64,000 nt of DNA from the NCBI GenBank assembly GCA_036389395.1, contig DASVPY010000066.1, positions 16,418 through 80,417 on the forward strand. The letters are read 5' to 3'. Below the pieces are notes generated by a model. That model was not told the DNA's origin and searched no databases. It saw nothing but the letters and a program-made list of their open reading frames with translations. Of the stretch, positions 45,820 through 53,530 are shown one piece after another. The stretch's first letter is position 1; each line of letters opens with the position of its first letter. The position numbers and the translations under genes are program-made. The DNA is from QHXQ01 sp036389395 (lineage in GTDB: Bacteria; Acidobacteriota; Blastocatellia; Pyrinomonadales; Pyrinomonadaceae).

Positions 45820-47574
45820 ATGATTGCCCCAGGCACACTGCTGCAAAACCGTTACCGCGTGCTCCGGCAGATCGGCCAGGGCGGCATGGGCGCGGTCTAC
45901 GTCGCCACCGACGAACGCTTCCAGAGCACCGTCGCCGTCAAGCAGACCTTGTTCGACGACCCGGCGCTACGCAAAGCCTTCGAGCGCGAGGCGCAACTGC
46001 TCAACCACCTGCGCCACGCCGCCCTGCCCAAAGTCAGCGATCATTTCATCGAGGACACGGGCCAGTTCCTCGTCATGGAGTTCATCGAAGGCTCCGATCT
46101 GTCGGACTTGTTGACGGAGCGCGGCGGCGCGTTCCCCTGTGCAGAGGTCTTGCGCTGGGCCGACGAGGTCTTGGGCGCGCTCGACTACCTGCACACGCAG
46201 ACGCCGCCCATCGTCCACCGCGACATCAAGCCGCAGAACCTGAAGCTGACCACGCGCGGCCAGATCGTGCTGCTCGACTTCGGCTTGGCCAAGGGCACGC
46301 CCGCGCCCAACGCTTCGAGCGCCACCGCCAGCATCTTCGGCTACTCGCGCAACTACGCCCCGCTCGAACAGATTCAAGGGACGGGCACGGACGCGCGCAG
46401 CGACCTCTACAGCCTGGCCGCGACCGTCTACCATTTATTGACCGGCGCGGCCCCCGTGGACGCGCTCACGCGCGCCAGCGCCGTCGTCAACCACCAGCCC
46501 GACCCGCTCAAGCCCGCGCACCTCGTCCGCGCGGAGTTGCCCGCGGCGGTCGGCGGCGTGCTCCACCGCGCGATGGCGCAGAAGGCCGCGCTCCGCCCGC
46601 AGACCGCCGCCGCCATGCGCGCCGCCTTGCGCCAGGCGGCCCAGAGCGCCCACGACACCGCGCCCGCCGCGCGCCCGACCGTCTACGACGAAGCGACGAT
46701 GCTCGATCCTTCGTCGCTCGCGCCCGAAGCGCCGACCCCGGCCACGCAGCGCGTCAGCGGCGCGACCACGCAGACGCATCACGCCGCGTCGTCGCTCTCG
46801 GCCGCAGCGCCCGGCGACATCTCCGTCACGCGCCCCGCGCGCGAACGCGCCGCATCGCCCGCCGGCCAACGCGCGCCGTCGCACTCGACCATCACGCGCG
46901 TCGCGCCCGCACAGCCCGCGCGCAAAACGTCCAAGCTACTCGTCGCCGCCGCCGTCGCCCTCGTCGTCGCCTGCGCCGCCATCCCGTTCGTGCTCTCGCA
47001 ACGCGACGCCGCGCCGACCTCTAACTCACGAACGCAGACGACCGCCGCGCCCGCCGACGCACAAGCCGGCACAGACGCGCAAGCCGGCACGAACGCCGCG
47101 CCGGCCGGCGGCGACGCGTCGCAAAGTCTTACGCCCACCGCTTCACAGCCCGCGCAGACCGGCACAACGGCCGCGCGCCCCTTCGCCGACGCGCAGACGA
47201 ACGCCGCGCCGGTCGCCAACGCACCAGCCACGTCGTCGAACGACGGCGGCGCGAACACGAGCGCGGCGACGGACGCGTCGAGTCAAACCGCGCCGGCCGT
47301 CAACACTTCGACCCGCAGCGGCGGTCTCGAAATACACAACCCCGCGTTGAGCGCAGAGGCCGAGGCGCGGCGCGTCGAAGAGTTGCGCCGTGAAGAGGAG
47401 GCGCGCCGCGCCGCCGAAGCCCGCCGCGTCGAGGAAGCTCGTCGCGCCGAAGACTTACGCCGCGCGGAAGACATGCGCCGCAGGCAGGAAGGCCCGCCGC
47501 CCGAAGGTATGCCGCCGCCGCCCTTCGGCGGCCCGCCGCCCCCGCCGCCCGGCCGCCGCCCGCCGCTCGATTAA
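45820..47574 (+). CDS. Membrane Ser/Thr protein kinase (PknB-like)
   Basis: The kinase domain, residues 10-265, has IGQGGMGAVYVATD (Gly loop), AVKQT (Lys), VHRDIKPQNLKL (catalytic loop), LLDFGLAK (DFG) and YAPLEQIQG. A 170-residue Ala/Pro/Thr linker leads to a membrane helix (LLVAAAVALVVACAAIPFVL) and an external Ala/Thr-rich region. It ends in a charged helix of repeated RRVEEARRAEDLRRAED units and a Pro tail. 584 residues. No PASTA domain, so its ligand is unclear. The FHA-GGDEF protein at 9.9 kb is a candidate target reader. Confidence 0.92.
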   Translation: MIAPGTLLQNRYRVLRQIGQGGMGAVYVATDERFQSTVAVKQTLFDDPALRKAFEREAQLLNHLRHAALPKVSDHFIEDTGQFLVMEFIEGSDLSDLLTERGGAFPCAEVLRWADEVLGALDYLHTQTPPIVHRDIKPQNLKLTTRGQIVLLDFGLAKGTPAPNASSATASIFGYSRNYAPLEQIQGTGTDARSDLYSLAATVYHLLTGAAPVDALTRASAVVNHQPDPLKPAHLVRAELPAAVGGVLHRAMAQKAALRPQTAAAMRAALRQAAQSAHDTAPAARPTVYDEATMLDPSSLAPEAPTPATQRVSGATTQTHHAASSLSAAAPGDISVTRPARERAASPAGQRAPSHSTITRVAPAQPARKTSKLLVAAAVALVVACAAIPFVLSQRDAAPTSNSRTQTTAAPADAQAGTDAQAGTNAAPAGGDASQSLTPTASQPAQTGTTAARPFADAQTNAAPVANAPATSSNDGGANTSAATDASSQTAPAVNTSTRSGGLEIHNPALSAEAEARRVEELRREEEARRAAEARRVEEARRAEDLRRAEDMRRRQEGPPPEGMPPPPFGGPPPPPPGRRPPLD

Positions 47575-47625
47575 ACGCGCTCGGTCGTTAAAGACTTTCG
47601 CCGCCGTGCGGGTAAACTTGAGTCC

Positions 47626-48270
47626 GTGCCGGGCGACGCTCTCAGCTTACCCAAGCTCTACGCGCTTACGGACGCGCGCCTGAGCGGTTTGACGCACGCG
47701 GAGCAGGTGGCGCGCCTGTGCGCGGGCGGCGCGACGCTCGTGCAGTTGCGCGAGAAGCACGCCAGCCCGCTTGAGTTCTACCGCGCGGCCGAAGCGGCGC
47801 TCGGCGTCGCGCGCGCACACGGCGCGCGCCTCGTCGTCAACGACCGCGCCGACATCGCCCTCGCCCTCGGCGCGGACGGCGTCCACCTCGGCCAAGACGA
47901 CCTCGACCCCGCCGCCGCGCGCCGCCTGCTCGGCCCCCAAGCGATCATCGGCTACTCGACGCACGGCGTCGAGCAAGCCTTGGCCGCCGCCGCGCTGCCG
48001 GTCAGCTACGTCGCCATCGGCCCGGTCTTCGCCACCGCGACGAAAGAGAACCCCGATCCGGTCGTCGGTCTCGCGGGCGTCCGGCGCGTGCGCGCGGCGC
48101 TCCCGCACGCGCTCCCGCTCGTCGCCATCGGCGGCATCACACACGAGAACGCGCGCGCGGTTTTACAGGCCGGCGCGGACGCGGTCGCCGTCGTCGGCGC
48201 GCTCCTGGCCGCGCCCGGACAGATCGCCGAGCGCACGGCCGCGTTCCTGCGCCGCCTGCGCACAACTTGA
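47626..48270 (+). CDS. thiE: Thiamine phosphate synthase
   Basis: Joins the pyrimidine and thiazole phosphates to make thiamine phosphate. TIM barrel with LYALTDARLSGL, LVQLREKHASPLEFY, LVVNDRADIALALGADGVHLGQDDL, YVAIGPVFATATKENPD and LVAIGGITHENARAVLQAGADAVAVV, all diagnostic. 214 residues, GTG start. Only 51 bp after the kinase stop; no TPP riboswitch fits in that gap. Other thi genes are not in the window. Confidence 0.93.
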   Translation: MPGDALSLPKLYALTDARLSGLTHAEQVARLCAGGATLVQLREKHASPLEFYRAAEAALGVARAHGARLVVNDRADIALALGADGVHLGQDDLDPAAARRLLGPQAIIGYSTHGVEQALAAAALPVSYVAIGPVFATATKENPDPVVGLAGVRRVRAALPHALPLVAIGGITHENARAVLQAGADAVAVVGALLAAPGQIAERTAAFLRRLRTT

Positions 48271-48436
48271 GGCGCGCGCCGCCGTGTAAAAGTTTCTCTT
48301 GCCAAGAGTGCGCGCGATTAGCGACAATGCCAGAGGAGCAGGCGGCGTCTAATCTGTCCGCCTGTCAGCCGACCCGCCTCGCGTCCTCGTTCACACGAAC
48401 CCCAAGCCGCTTCAGGAAAGTGGAGCTAGTTACGGC

Positions 48437-49630
48437 ATGAGCTTTCTCGATCTGCCGCCGATCATCGAGCGGATGCTGCTCGTCTCGGACAAGATCAGCG
48501 ATCTGAACTTCTCCGTCGGGCAGCCGCCGCAGGTCGAAGTCAACGGCAAGCTGACCAGCGTGCAGCCGCTCGGCTTGCAGCGCCTGTCCCCCTACCAGAC
48601 CGAGATCATCGCCATGACCTTGATGGAGGGGAACCCGGACGCCGCCGCCCGCCTCGCGCACACCGGCTCGGCCGACTTGAGTTACTCGCTCCCGACGCAC
48701 GTCCGCTTCCGCGTCAACATCTTCCAGCAGCGCGGCTCCTACTCCATCGTCATGCGCGTCATCCCGACCGAGGTGCCGTCGCTCGCCGACCTGAACCTGC
48801 CGGAGCACCTCGCCGAGATCGCCGCCCTGCGCAACGGCATCGTGCTCGTCACAGGCCCGACCGGCGCGGGCAAGACCTCGACGCTCGCCGCCATCATCGA
48901 CCGCATCAACCACGAGCGCCACGACCACATCATCACGCTCGAAGACCCCATCGAGTTCCTGCACTCGCACCGCAAGGCCACCATCAACCAGCGCGAGATC
49001 GGCACGGACGCCAAAGACTTCCCCTCGGCCCTGCGCGCCGCTTTGCGCCAAGCACCGAAGGTCATCCTCGTCGGCGAGATGCGCGACTACGAGACGACCG
49101 AGATCGCGCTCGAAGCCGCCGAGACCGGCCACCTCGTCCTCTCCACGCTGCACACGATTGACGCCTCGAAGACCGTGGATCGCATCATCGGCTTGTACCC
49201 GAAGAACGAGGAGGCGGTCATCCGCACGCGCCTCGCGCAGACCTTCCGCTACATCCTCTCGCAGCGCCTCATCCCGCGCGCCGACGGGCAGGGGCGCGTC
49301 GCCGCGGTCGAGATTTTGAAGTCCACCCCGCGCACGCGCGAGTACCTTCAGAACGGCGAGTCCGAGGGCAAGACCCTGCTCGACGCCATGCGCGACGGCC
49401 GGCTCGACGGCATGCAGGACTTCGACTCGGTCATCAAGGAGTTCATCGAGCGCAACGTCGTCTCGCTCGAAGACGGTCTCGCCTTCGCCACGAACCAGAA
49501 CAACCTGCTGCTCACGCTCAAGGGCGTGACCGCGCAGGACGACTACCTGCGCGCCGAGGCCGCCGCCCCCGCGCCCCGCGCCGCCCCCGCGCCGCCCCGC
49601 GCCAACATGCTCGACATGATCACACCGTGA
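48437..49630 (+). CDS. pilT: Type IV pilus retraction ATPase
   Basis: Residues 1-110 are the N-terminal PAS-like domain, and the ATPase core has Walker A LVTGPTGAGKTSTLAAI, the Asp box EDPIEFLHS, Walker B APKVILVGEMRDYET and the His box TGHLVLSTLHTIDASKTVDRI. The AIRNLIRE-type C-terminal helix is present in altered form (ILKSTPRTREYLQNGE). 397 residues, with an Ala/Pro tail. Powers pilus retraction and twitching together with the pilNO-type genes 32 kb away. Followed by a GAGGGAT repeat and a zinc-ribbon receiver-like gene. Confidence 0.93.
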   Translation: MSFLDLPPIIERMLLVSDKISDLNFSVGQPPQVEVNGKLTSVQPLGLQRLSPYQTEIIAMTLMEGNPDAAARLAHTGSADLSYSLPTHVRFRVNIFQQRGSYSIVMRVIPTEVPSLADLNLPEHLAEIAALRNGIVLVTGPTGAGKTSTLAAIIDRINHERHDHIITLEDPIEFLHSHRKATINQREIGTDAKDFPSALRAALRQAPKVILVGEMRDYETTEIALEAAETGHLVLSTLHTIDASKTVDRIIGLYPKNEEAVIRTRLAQTFRYILSQRLIPRADGQGRVAAVEILKSTPRTREYLQNGESEGKTLLDAMRDGRLDGMQDFDSVIKEFIERNVVSLEDGLAFATNQNNLLLTLKGVTAQDDYLRAEAAAPAPRAAPAPPRANMLDMITP

Positions 49631-49635
49631 AGAAG

Positions 49636-49736
49636 GGATGAGGGATGAGGGATGAGGGATGAACAGGAAGACGCTCGACACGAGCGCGGCTTCTGTTCCT
49701 CTTTCATCCCTCATCCCTCATCCCTCATCCCTTAGC
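49636..49736. repeat. GAGGGAT tandem/inverted repeat
   Basis: Four GGGATGAG-type units at 49635-49662 are mirrored by CATCCCTCATCCCTCATCCC at 49704-49732. It lies between pilT and the zinc-ribbon gene, whose ATG begins directly after it. Confidence 0.85.
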
Positions 49737-49738
49737 CT

Positions 49739-50530
49739 ATGGTTATTATCTGCCAGCAGTGTTCCGCGCGGTTGCAGTTGGACGACGCCAAGGTGCCGTC
49801 GCGCCCGTTCACCGTCCGCTGCCCGAAGTGCCAGCACATCATCAACGCGCAGCCGCCGGCGCAAGCGCCCGACTACAGCGCGCTCGGCGTGGGCGACGCG
49901 GCCACGGGCGCGCCGTCGCGCTTCGGCCGGCCCATGCCCGCGCCCGCCTTCCGCCCCGACGGCGGCGGCCCTGACGCGCCCGCCAGCGACCCGCTGGCCG
50001 CCGACAAGGGCGAGGTCGCGCGCCTGCTCTCGGCCCTCTTGCAACAGGCGATGACGACGGCCGCGACCGAGGCGTCGCAGACCGTGGGGCGGCGCAGTTG
50101 GGGCAACGACCGGCGCGCGCTCGTCTGCGCCGCGCCCGAACAACGCATCGCCGTGGCCCGCGTCATGGTCGAGAACGGCTTCGAGGTCTTCGTCGCCGAG
50201 GACACGACGCAGGCCATCGAGCGGATGCGCGAGGATCACATGGACTTGATCGTGCTCGCGTCGGACTTCGACCCGGCCGAGCAGGGCGCGTCCTTCGTCA
50301 CGCGCGAGATCAGCGCCATGCGCCCGCTCACGCGCCGCCGCACCTTCGTCGTCCACCTGACCGCCGACGCGCGCACCGGCGACGCCCACGCCGCCCTCAT
50401 CCGCAGCGCCAACTTCATCCTCAACCCCGCCGACATCGAAGACCTCCCCCGCGTCCTCGACCGCGCCCTGCGCGACTACAACGAACTCTACCGCAACTTC
50501 AACGCCGCCCTCCAAGTGGCCGGAGTCTGA
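49739..50530 (+). CDS. Zinc-ribbon protein with pseudo-receiver domain
   Basis: The N-terminus MVIICQQCSARLQLDDAKVP and VRCPKCQHIINAQ is an MJ0042-type zinc ribbon with two CxxC knuckles. After a 60-residue linker, residues about 120-250 look like a receiver fold (RRALVCAAPEQRIAVARVMVENGFEVFVAED, MDLIVLASDFDP, FVVHLTADARTGD) but the phospho-acceptor position is not a clear Asp in the usual setting. This design is known near pilT and gliding genes in delta-proteobacteria-like groups. Likely acts with PilT, by neighbourhood. Confidence 0.75.
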   Translation: MVIICQQCSARLQLDDAKVPSRPFTVRCPKCQHIINAQPPAQAPDYSALGVGDAATGAPSRFGRPMPAPAFRPDGGGPDAPASDPLAADKGEVARLLSALLQQAMTTAATEASQTVGRRSWGNDRRALVCAAPEQRIAVARVMVENGFEVFVAEDTTQAIERMREDHMDLIVLASDFDPAEQGASFVTREISAMRPLTRRRTFVVHLTADARTGDAHAALIRSANFILNPADIEDLPRVLDRALRDYNELYRNFNAALQVAGV

Positions 50531-50532
50531 GA

Positions 50533-50680
50533 AAGGCAGGAGGCAGAAAGAAGAAGGCAGAAGGCAGAAGCCAGGAGCCAGAATGAAAGGCCGGCCTTTC
50601 ATCAAGGCCGGCCTTTCTGCTTCCGCGTCCTCTTCCTTCTTCCTACTGGCTCCTGGCTTCTGCCTACTGCCTACTGTTCT
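50533..50680. repeat. GGCAGAAG / GAGCCAG repeat with internal palindrome
   Basis: Left arm of AGGCAGAAGGCAGAAGCCAG-type units at 50535-50581, right arm CTGGCTCCTGGCTTCTGCC at 50645-50664. Inside is a GAAAGGCCGGCCTTTC palindrome at 50586-50601 repeated as AAGGCCGGCCTTTC at about 50605-50618, a terminator-like core. Confidence 0.8.
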
Positions 50681-50739
50681 TCATTTGTTGACGCTCCGCG
50701 GCGCGGCTTGTATCTTAGGCCGCTCGACGCGGGGTGGGG

Positions 50740-51819
50740 ATGAGCAGGGCGCAGGACAAGAACGGGGCCGCGCGCGCGCAGGCACACGCGCCTGCACGGC
50801 CCGACACGTCTGCACAGCCGCACGCACACGCACAGCCGCACGCGCCTGCGCGGCCGGACGCGCACGGGCACGCGCACCGGCGCGATCATCACGAGCACCG
50901 GCACGACCATCACGAGCACCGCGCGCACGGCAGCCGGCGGCGACTGGCGCTGGTGCTCGCGCTGACGGCCGTTTACATGCTGGCCGAGGCCTTGGGCGGC
51001 TGGTGGGCCAACTCGCTCGCGCTGCTCGCCGACGCCGGGCACATGCTGACGGACGCGGCGGCACTGGCCCTCGCGCTCTTCGCCGCGTGGTTCAGCGCGC
51101 GCCCCGCGACCGCCGCCAAGACGTTCGGCTACTACCGGCTCGAAATCCTCGCGGCGCTCGTCAACGGCGTCGTGCTCGTCGTCATCGCGCTCTTCATCTG
51201 CTACGAGGCTTACGGGCGCTGGCTCGACCCGAAGCCGGTCGCGGGCGGGGTGCTGGTGGTGGTCGCGGCGGGCGGTCTCGCGGTCAACCTCGCGTGCGCG
51301 TGGCTGCTGCACGGCGCGCACGCCGACGACCTGAACGTGCGCGGCGCTTGGCTGCACGTCCTGGGCGACGCGCTCGGCTCGGTCGGCGCGCTCGTCGCGG
51401 GCGCGCTCGTCGCGCTCAAAGGTTGGTACGCCGCCGACCCCTTGATCAGCGCGCTCATCAGCGGTCTCATCATCTGGAGTTCGTGGCATCTGATCCGCGA
51501 GGCGACCAACGTGCTCCTGGAAGGGACGCCGGCACACATCAACCTGGCGTCGGTCGAGGCGGTCATCTTGCAGACGGACGGCGTCGAAGGCGTCCACGAC
51601 CTGCACGTCTGGACGATCACGTCGGGGCGCGACGCCCTGAGCGCGCACGTCGTCCACGCGCCCGCGGTCGCGCCGCCCGCGCTCCTCGGCGCGCTCCGCG
51701 TCAAGCTGCACGAGCGCTTCGGCGTCGATCATCTCACCATCCAGATGGAGACCGCCGACTTGAGCACCGCCGAGCTGCCCCCGTGCCCGGCGGGCGGAGA
51801 TTGCTACCGGAATGAGTAG
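50740..51819 (+). CDS. Cation diffusion facilitator (CzcD/ZitB-like Zn2+ exporter)
   Basis: A His-rich cytosolic N-terminus (HAHRRDHHEHRHDHHEHRAH) followed by six membrane helices. The transport site is formed by LLADAGHMLTDAAALAL (HxxxD) in helix II and AWLHVLGDALGSVGAL (HxxxD) in helix V, the pattern for Zn/Cd. The C-terminal cytosolic domain has VHDLHVWTITSG. 359 residues. Exports divalent metal against a proton. ATG 50740 behind GGGGTGGGG; a GTG two codons upstream is possible. Paired with a small metallothionein-like gene 6 kb away in the same genome. Confidence 0.92.
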   Translation: MSRAQDKNGAARAQAHAPARPDTSAQPHAHAQPHAPARPDAHGHAHRRDHHEHRHDHHEHRAHGSRRRLALVLALTAVYMLAEALGGWWANSLALLADAGHMLTDAAALALALFAAWFSARPATAAKTFGYYRLEILAALVNGVVLVVIALFICYEAYGRWLDPKPVAGGVLVVVAAGGLAVNLACAWLLHGAHADDLNVRGAWLHVLGDALGSVGALVAGALVALKGWYAADPLISALISGLIIWSSWHLIREATNVLLEGTPAHINLASVEAVILQTDGVEGVHDLHVWTITSGRDALSAHVVHAPAVAPPALLGALRVKLHERFGVDHLTIQMETADLSTAELPPCPAGGDCYRNE

Positions 51820-51905
51820 GCAGGAGCCGGAAGCCAGAAGCCGGAATGAATAGCCGGCCTCTCCTCTTCTGACTCCCGACTCCTGACTCCTGGCTTCTGA
51901 ACTTC
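51820..51905. repeat. GGAGCCGGAAGCCAG / CTTCTGACTCC repeat hairpin
   Basis: GGCAGGAGCCGGAAGCCAGAAG from 51820 is answered by CTTCTGACTCCCGACTCCTG (51868-51887) and more units, between the metal transporter and the next small gene. Confidence 0.8.
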
Positions 51906-51907
51906 TC

Positions 51908-52150
51908 ATGGAGATCAACCTTCTGCTCACCCTCGACCTGCGCGAGCAGGCGGCGTTGCAGGCGGCGCTGGTGACGCACGGCGCGCCGGACGCGCTCGTG
52001 ACGCTGGCGCTGACGGGCGCGTGCCGGCTGCCGACGCTGGCGGAGGCGCGCCGCCTGCGCCGCTGGCTGGGCGAGGCGCGCGCCGCCGGCGGCGCGGACT
52101 TCGCCGCCTGCGAAGTCATCGAGCAGGCACTCGCCCGCTTCGGCGTCTGA
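51908..52150 (+). CDS. Small helical protein of unknown function
   Basis: 80 residues: MEINLLLTLDLREQAALQAA, LVTHGAPDALVTLALTGACRL and LAEARRLRRWLGEARAAGG. Three or four amphipathic helices, one Cys pair, no known motif. 27 bp before the LarA-like gene and probably co-transcribed with it. Ends well before the next ribosome site (GGTGAGGCGGAAG). Codon use is normal for the genome, which supports a real gene. Confidence 0.6.
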   Translation: MEINLLLTLDLREQAALQAALVTHGAPDALVTLALTGACRLPTLAEARRLRRWLGEARAAGGADFAACEVIEQALARFGV

Positions 52151-52176
52151 GCGGTTGTTAGCACGGTGAGGCGGAA

Positions 52177-53469
52177 GTGAAACAGATCGAACTTGGGTAC
52201 GGGCGCGGGCGCGTCGCGTTCGAGTATGACGAGACGCGGTTTGACGTACTCGCGCCGACGGAAGATGCGGCCGGGCAACCGCTCTCGGACGCGGAGTTGG
52301 GCGCGCTGATTGATGATCCGATTGACGCGCAGCCGCTCGAAGAGATCATCGCGCCGGGCGAGAGCGTGCTCGTCGTCGTCTCGGACGCGACGCGCGCGAC
52401 CGCCTCGGCGCAGGTCGTCCACCTGCTCGCGCGCCGACTCGTCGCGCTGGGCGTCGCGCCCGCCGACCTGCGCGTCATCTTCGCCACAGGCATCCACCGC
52501 GCCGTCACCGCCGCCGAGCGCGACGCGCTGCTCACGCCCTTCGTCACGCGCCGCCTGCGCACGCTCGACCACGACGCGCGCGACGAGGCGCAACACGTCC
52601 ACTTAGGTCTGACCGCGCGCGGCACGCCGATGGAAGTCAACCGCGCGCTCGTCGAACACGATCACGTCATCCTCACGGGCGGCGTCGGCTTCCACTACTT
52701 CGCGGGCTTCACGGGCGGGCGCAAGAGCGTCTGTCCGGGCTTAGCGTCGGCGCGCACCGTCGCGGCCACGCACCTCTTCGCGCTCGACACGGAGCGCGGC
52801 GGGCGGCGGGCGGGCGTCGGCACGGGCCTGTTGGACGGCAACCCCTTGCACGAAGAGTGCGAGCGCGTGGCGGCGGAGGTCGCGCCGTCGTTTCTGCTGA
52901 ACACGGTGGTGGACGAGCGCGGGCGCGCGGTGCGGCTCTACGCGGGCGACTGGCGCACGGCGCACGGGCGCGCGTGCGCCGAGTACGCGGCCGAGCACGC
53001 CATCGAAATTGAAGAGCGGCGCGCCCTCGTCGTCGTCAGTTGCGGCGGCGCGCCCTACGACATCAACTTGATCCAGGCGCACAAGGCGCTCGACATGGCG
53101 GCGCACGCCTGCGCCGACGGCGGTCACGTCATCCTGCTCGCCGAGTGCCCCGAAGGCACGGGCCGCGCCGACTTCCTACAGTGGTTCGACGCACCGGACG
53201 CGCGCGCGCTCGAAGCGCGCTTGCTCGCGGGCTACGCCGTCAACGGTCAGACCGCCTGGGCGCTACTCACGAAGGCCGAACGCTTCCACGTCCAACTCGT
53301 CTCCGCGCTGCCCGACGAAGACGTGCGCCACATGCGCATGCACCCGGCGCGCAGCCTCGCCCAAGCCCTCGCCCGCGTAGACGCCAACACGCCCGGCTAC
53401 ATCATGCCCCTCGGCGCGCGCTACCTGCCGGTACAGAAGACAGGAGCCAGGAGCCAGGAGCCAGAATGA
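52177..53469 (+). CDS. LarA-like nickel-pincer racemase family protein (DUF2088)
   Basis: 430 residues. VLVVVSDATRATAS, FATGIHRAVTAAERDAL, the central VILTGGVGFHYFAGFTGGRKSVCPG (His and Lys of the Ni-pincer site) and VVVSCGGAPYDINLIQAHKALDMAA are all LarA hallmarks. LarA itself racemises lactate; this broad family acts on other 2-hydroxy acids too, so lactate is not certain. No larB/larC/larE partners nearby. The last 10 residues (TGARSQEPE) are encoded by the intergenic GGAGCCAG repeat, which has grown into the gene. Confidence 0.82.
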   Translation: MKQIELGYGRGRVAFEYDETRFDVLAPTEDAAGQPLSDAELGALIDDPIDAQPLEEIIAPGESVLVVVSDATRATASAQVVHLLARRLVALGVAPADLRVIFATGIHRAVTAAERDALLTPFVTRRLRTLDHDARDEAQHVHLGLTARGTPMEVNRALVEHDHVILTGGVGFHYFAGFTGGRKSVCPGLASARTVAATHLFALDTERGGRRAGVGTGLLDGNPLHEECERVAAEVAPSFLLNTVVDERGRAVRLYAGDWRTAHGRACAEYAAEHAIEIEERRALVVVSCGGAPYDINLIQAHKALDMAAHACADGGHVILLAECPEGTGRADFLQWFDAPDARALEARLLAGYAVNGQTAWALLTKAERFHVQLVSALPDEDVRHMRMHPARSLAQALARVDANTPGYIMPLGARYLPVQKTGARSQEPE

Positions 53470-53527
53470 AAAACTGTTAGTCCTTCTTCTGGCTTCTGAC
53501 TCCTGACTCCTGACTCCTGTCTTCTGC
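53443..53527. repeat. GGAGCCAG/GAGTCAG hairpin overlapping the 3' end of the LarA-like gene
   Basis: Three GGAGCCA units (53445-53464) encode the last residues of the LarA-like protein. The reverse arm CTGGCTTCTGACTCCTGACTCCTGACTCC runs about 53491-53519. Lies between convergent genes. Confidence 0.85.
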
Positions 53528-53530
53528 TTC

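Noticed and set aside
47575..47625. Possible TPP riboswitch before thiE
   Set aside because: The gap of 51 bp is too short and no THI-box sequence is visible.
50671..52602. 643-residue minus-strand frame opposite the metal transporter and LarA genes
   Set aside because: A typical antisense open frame in GC-rich DNA; the plus-strand genes have clear families.
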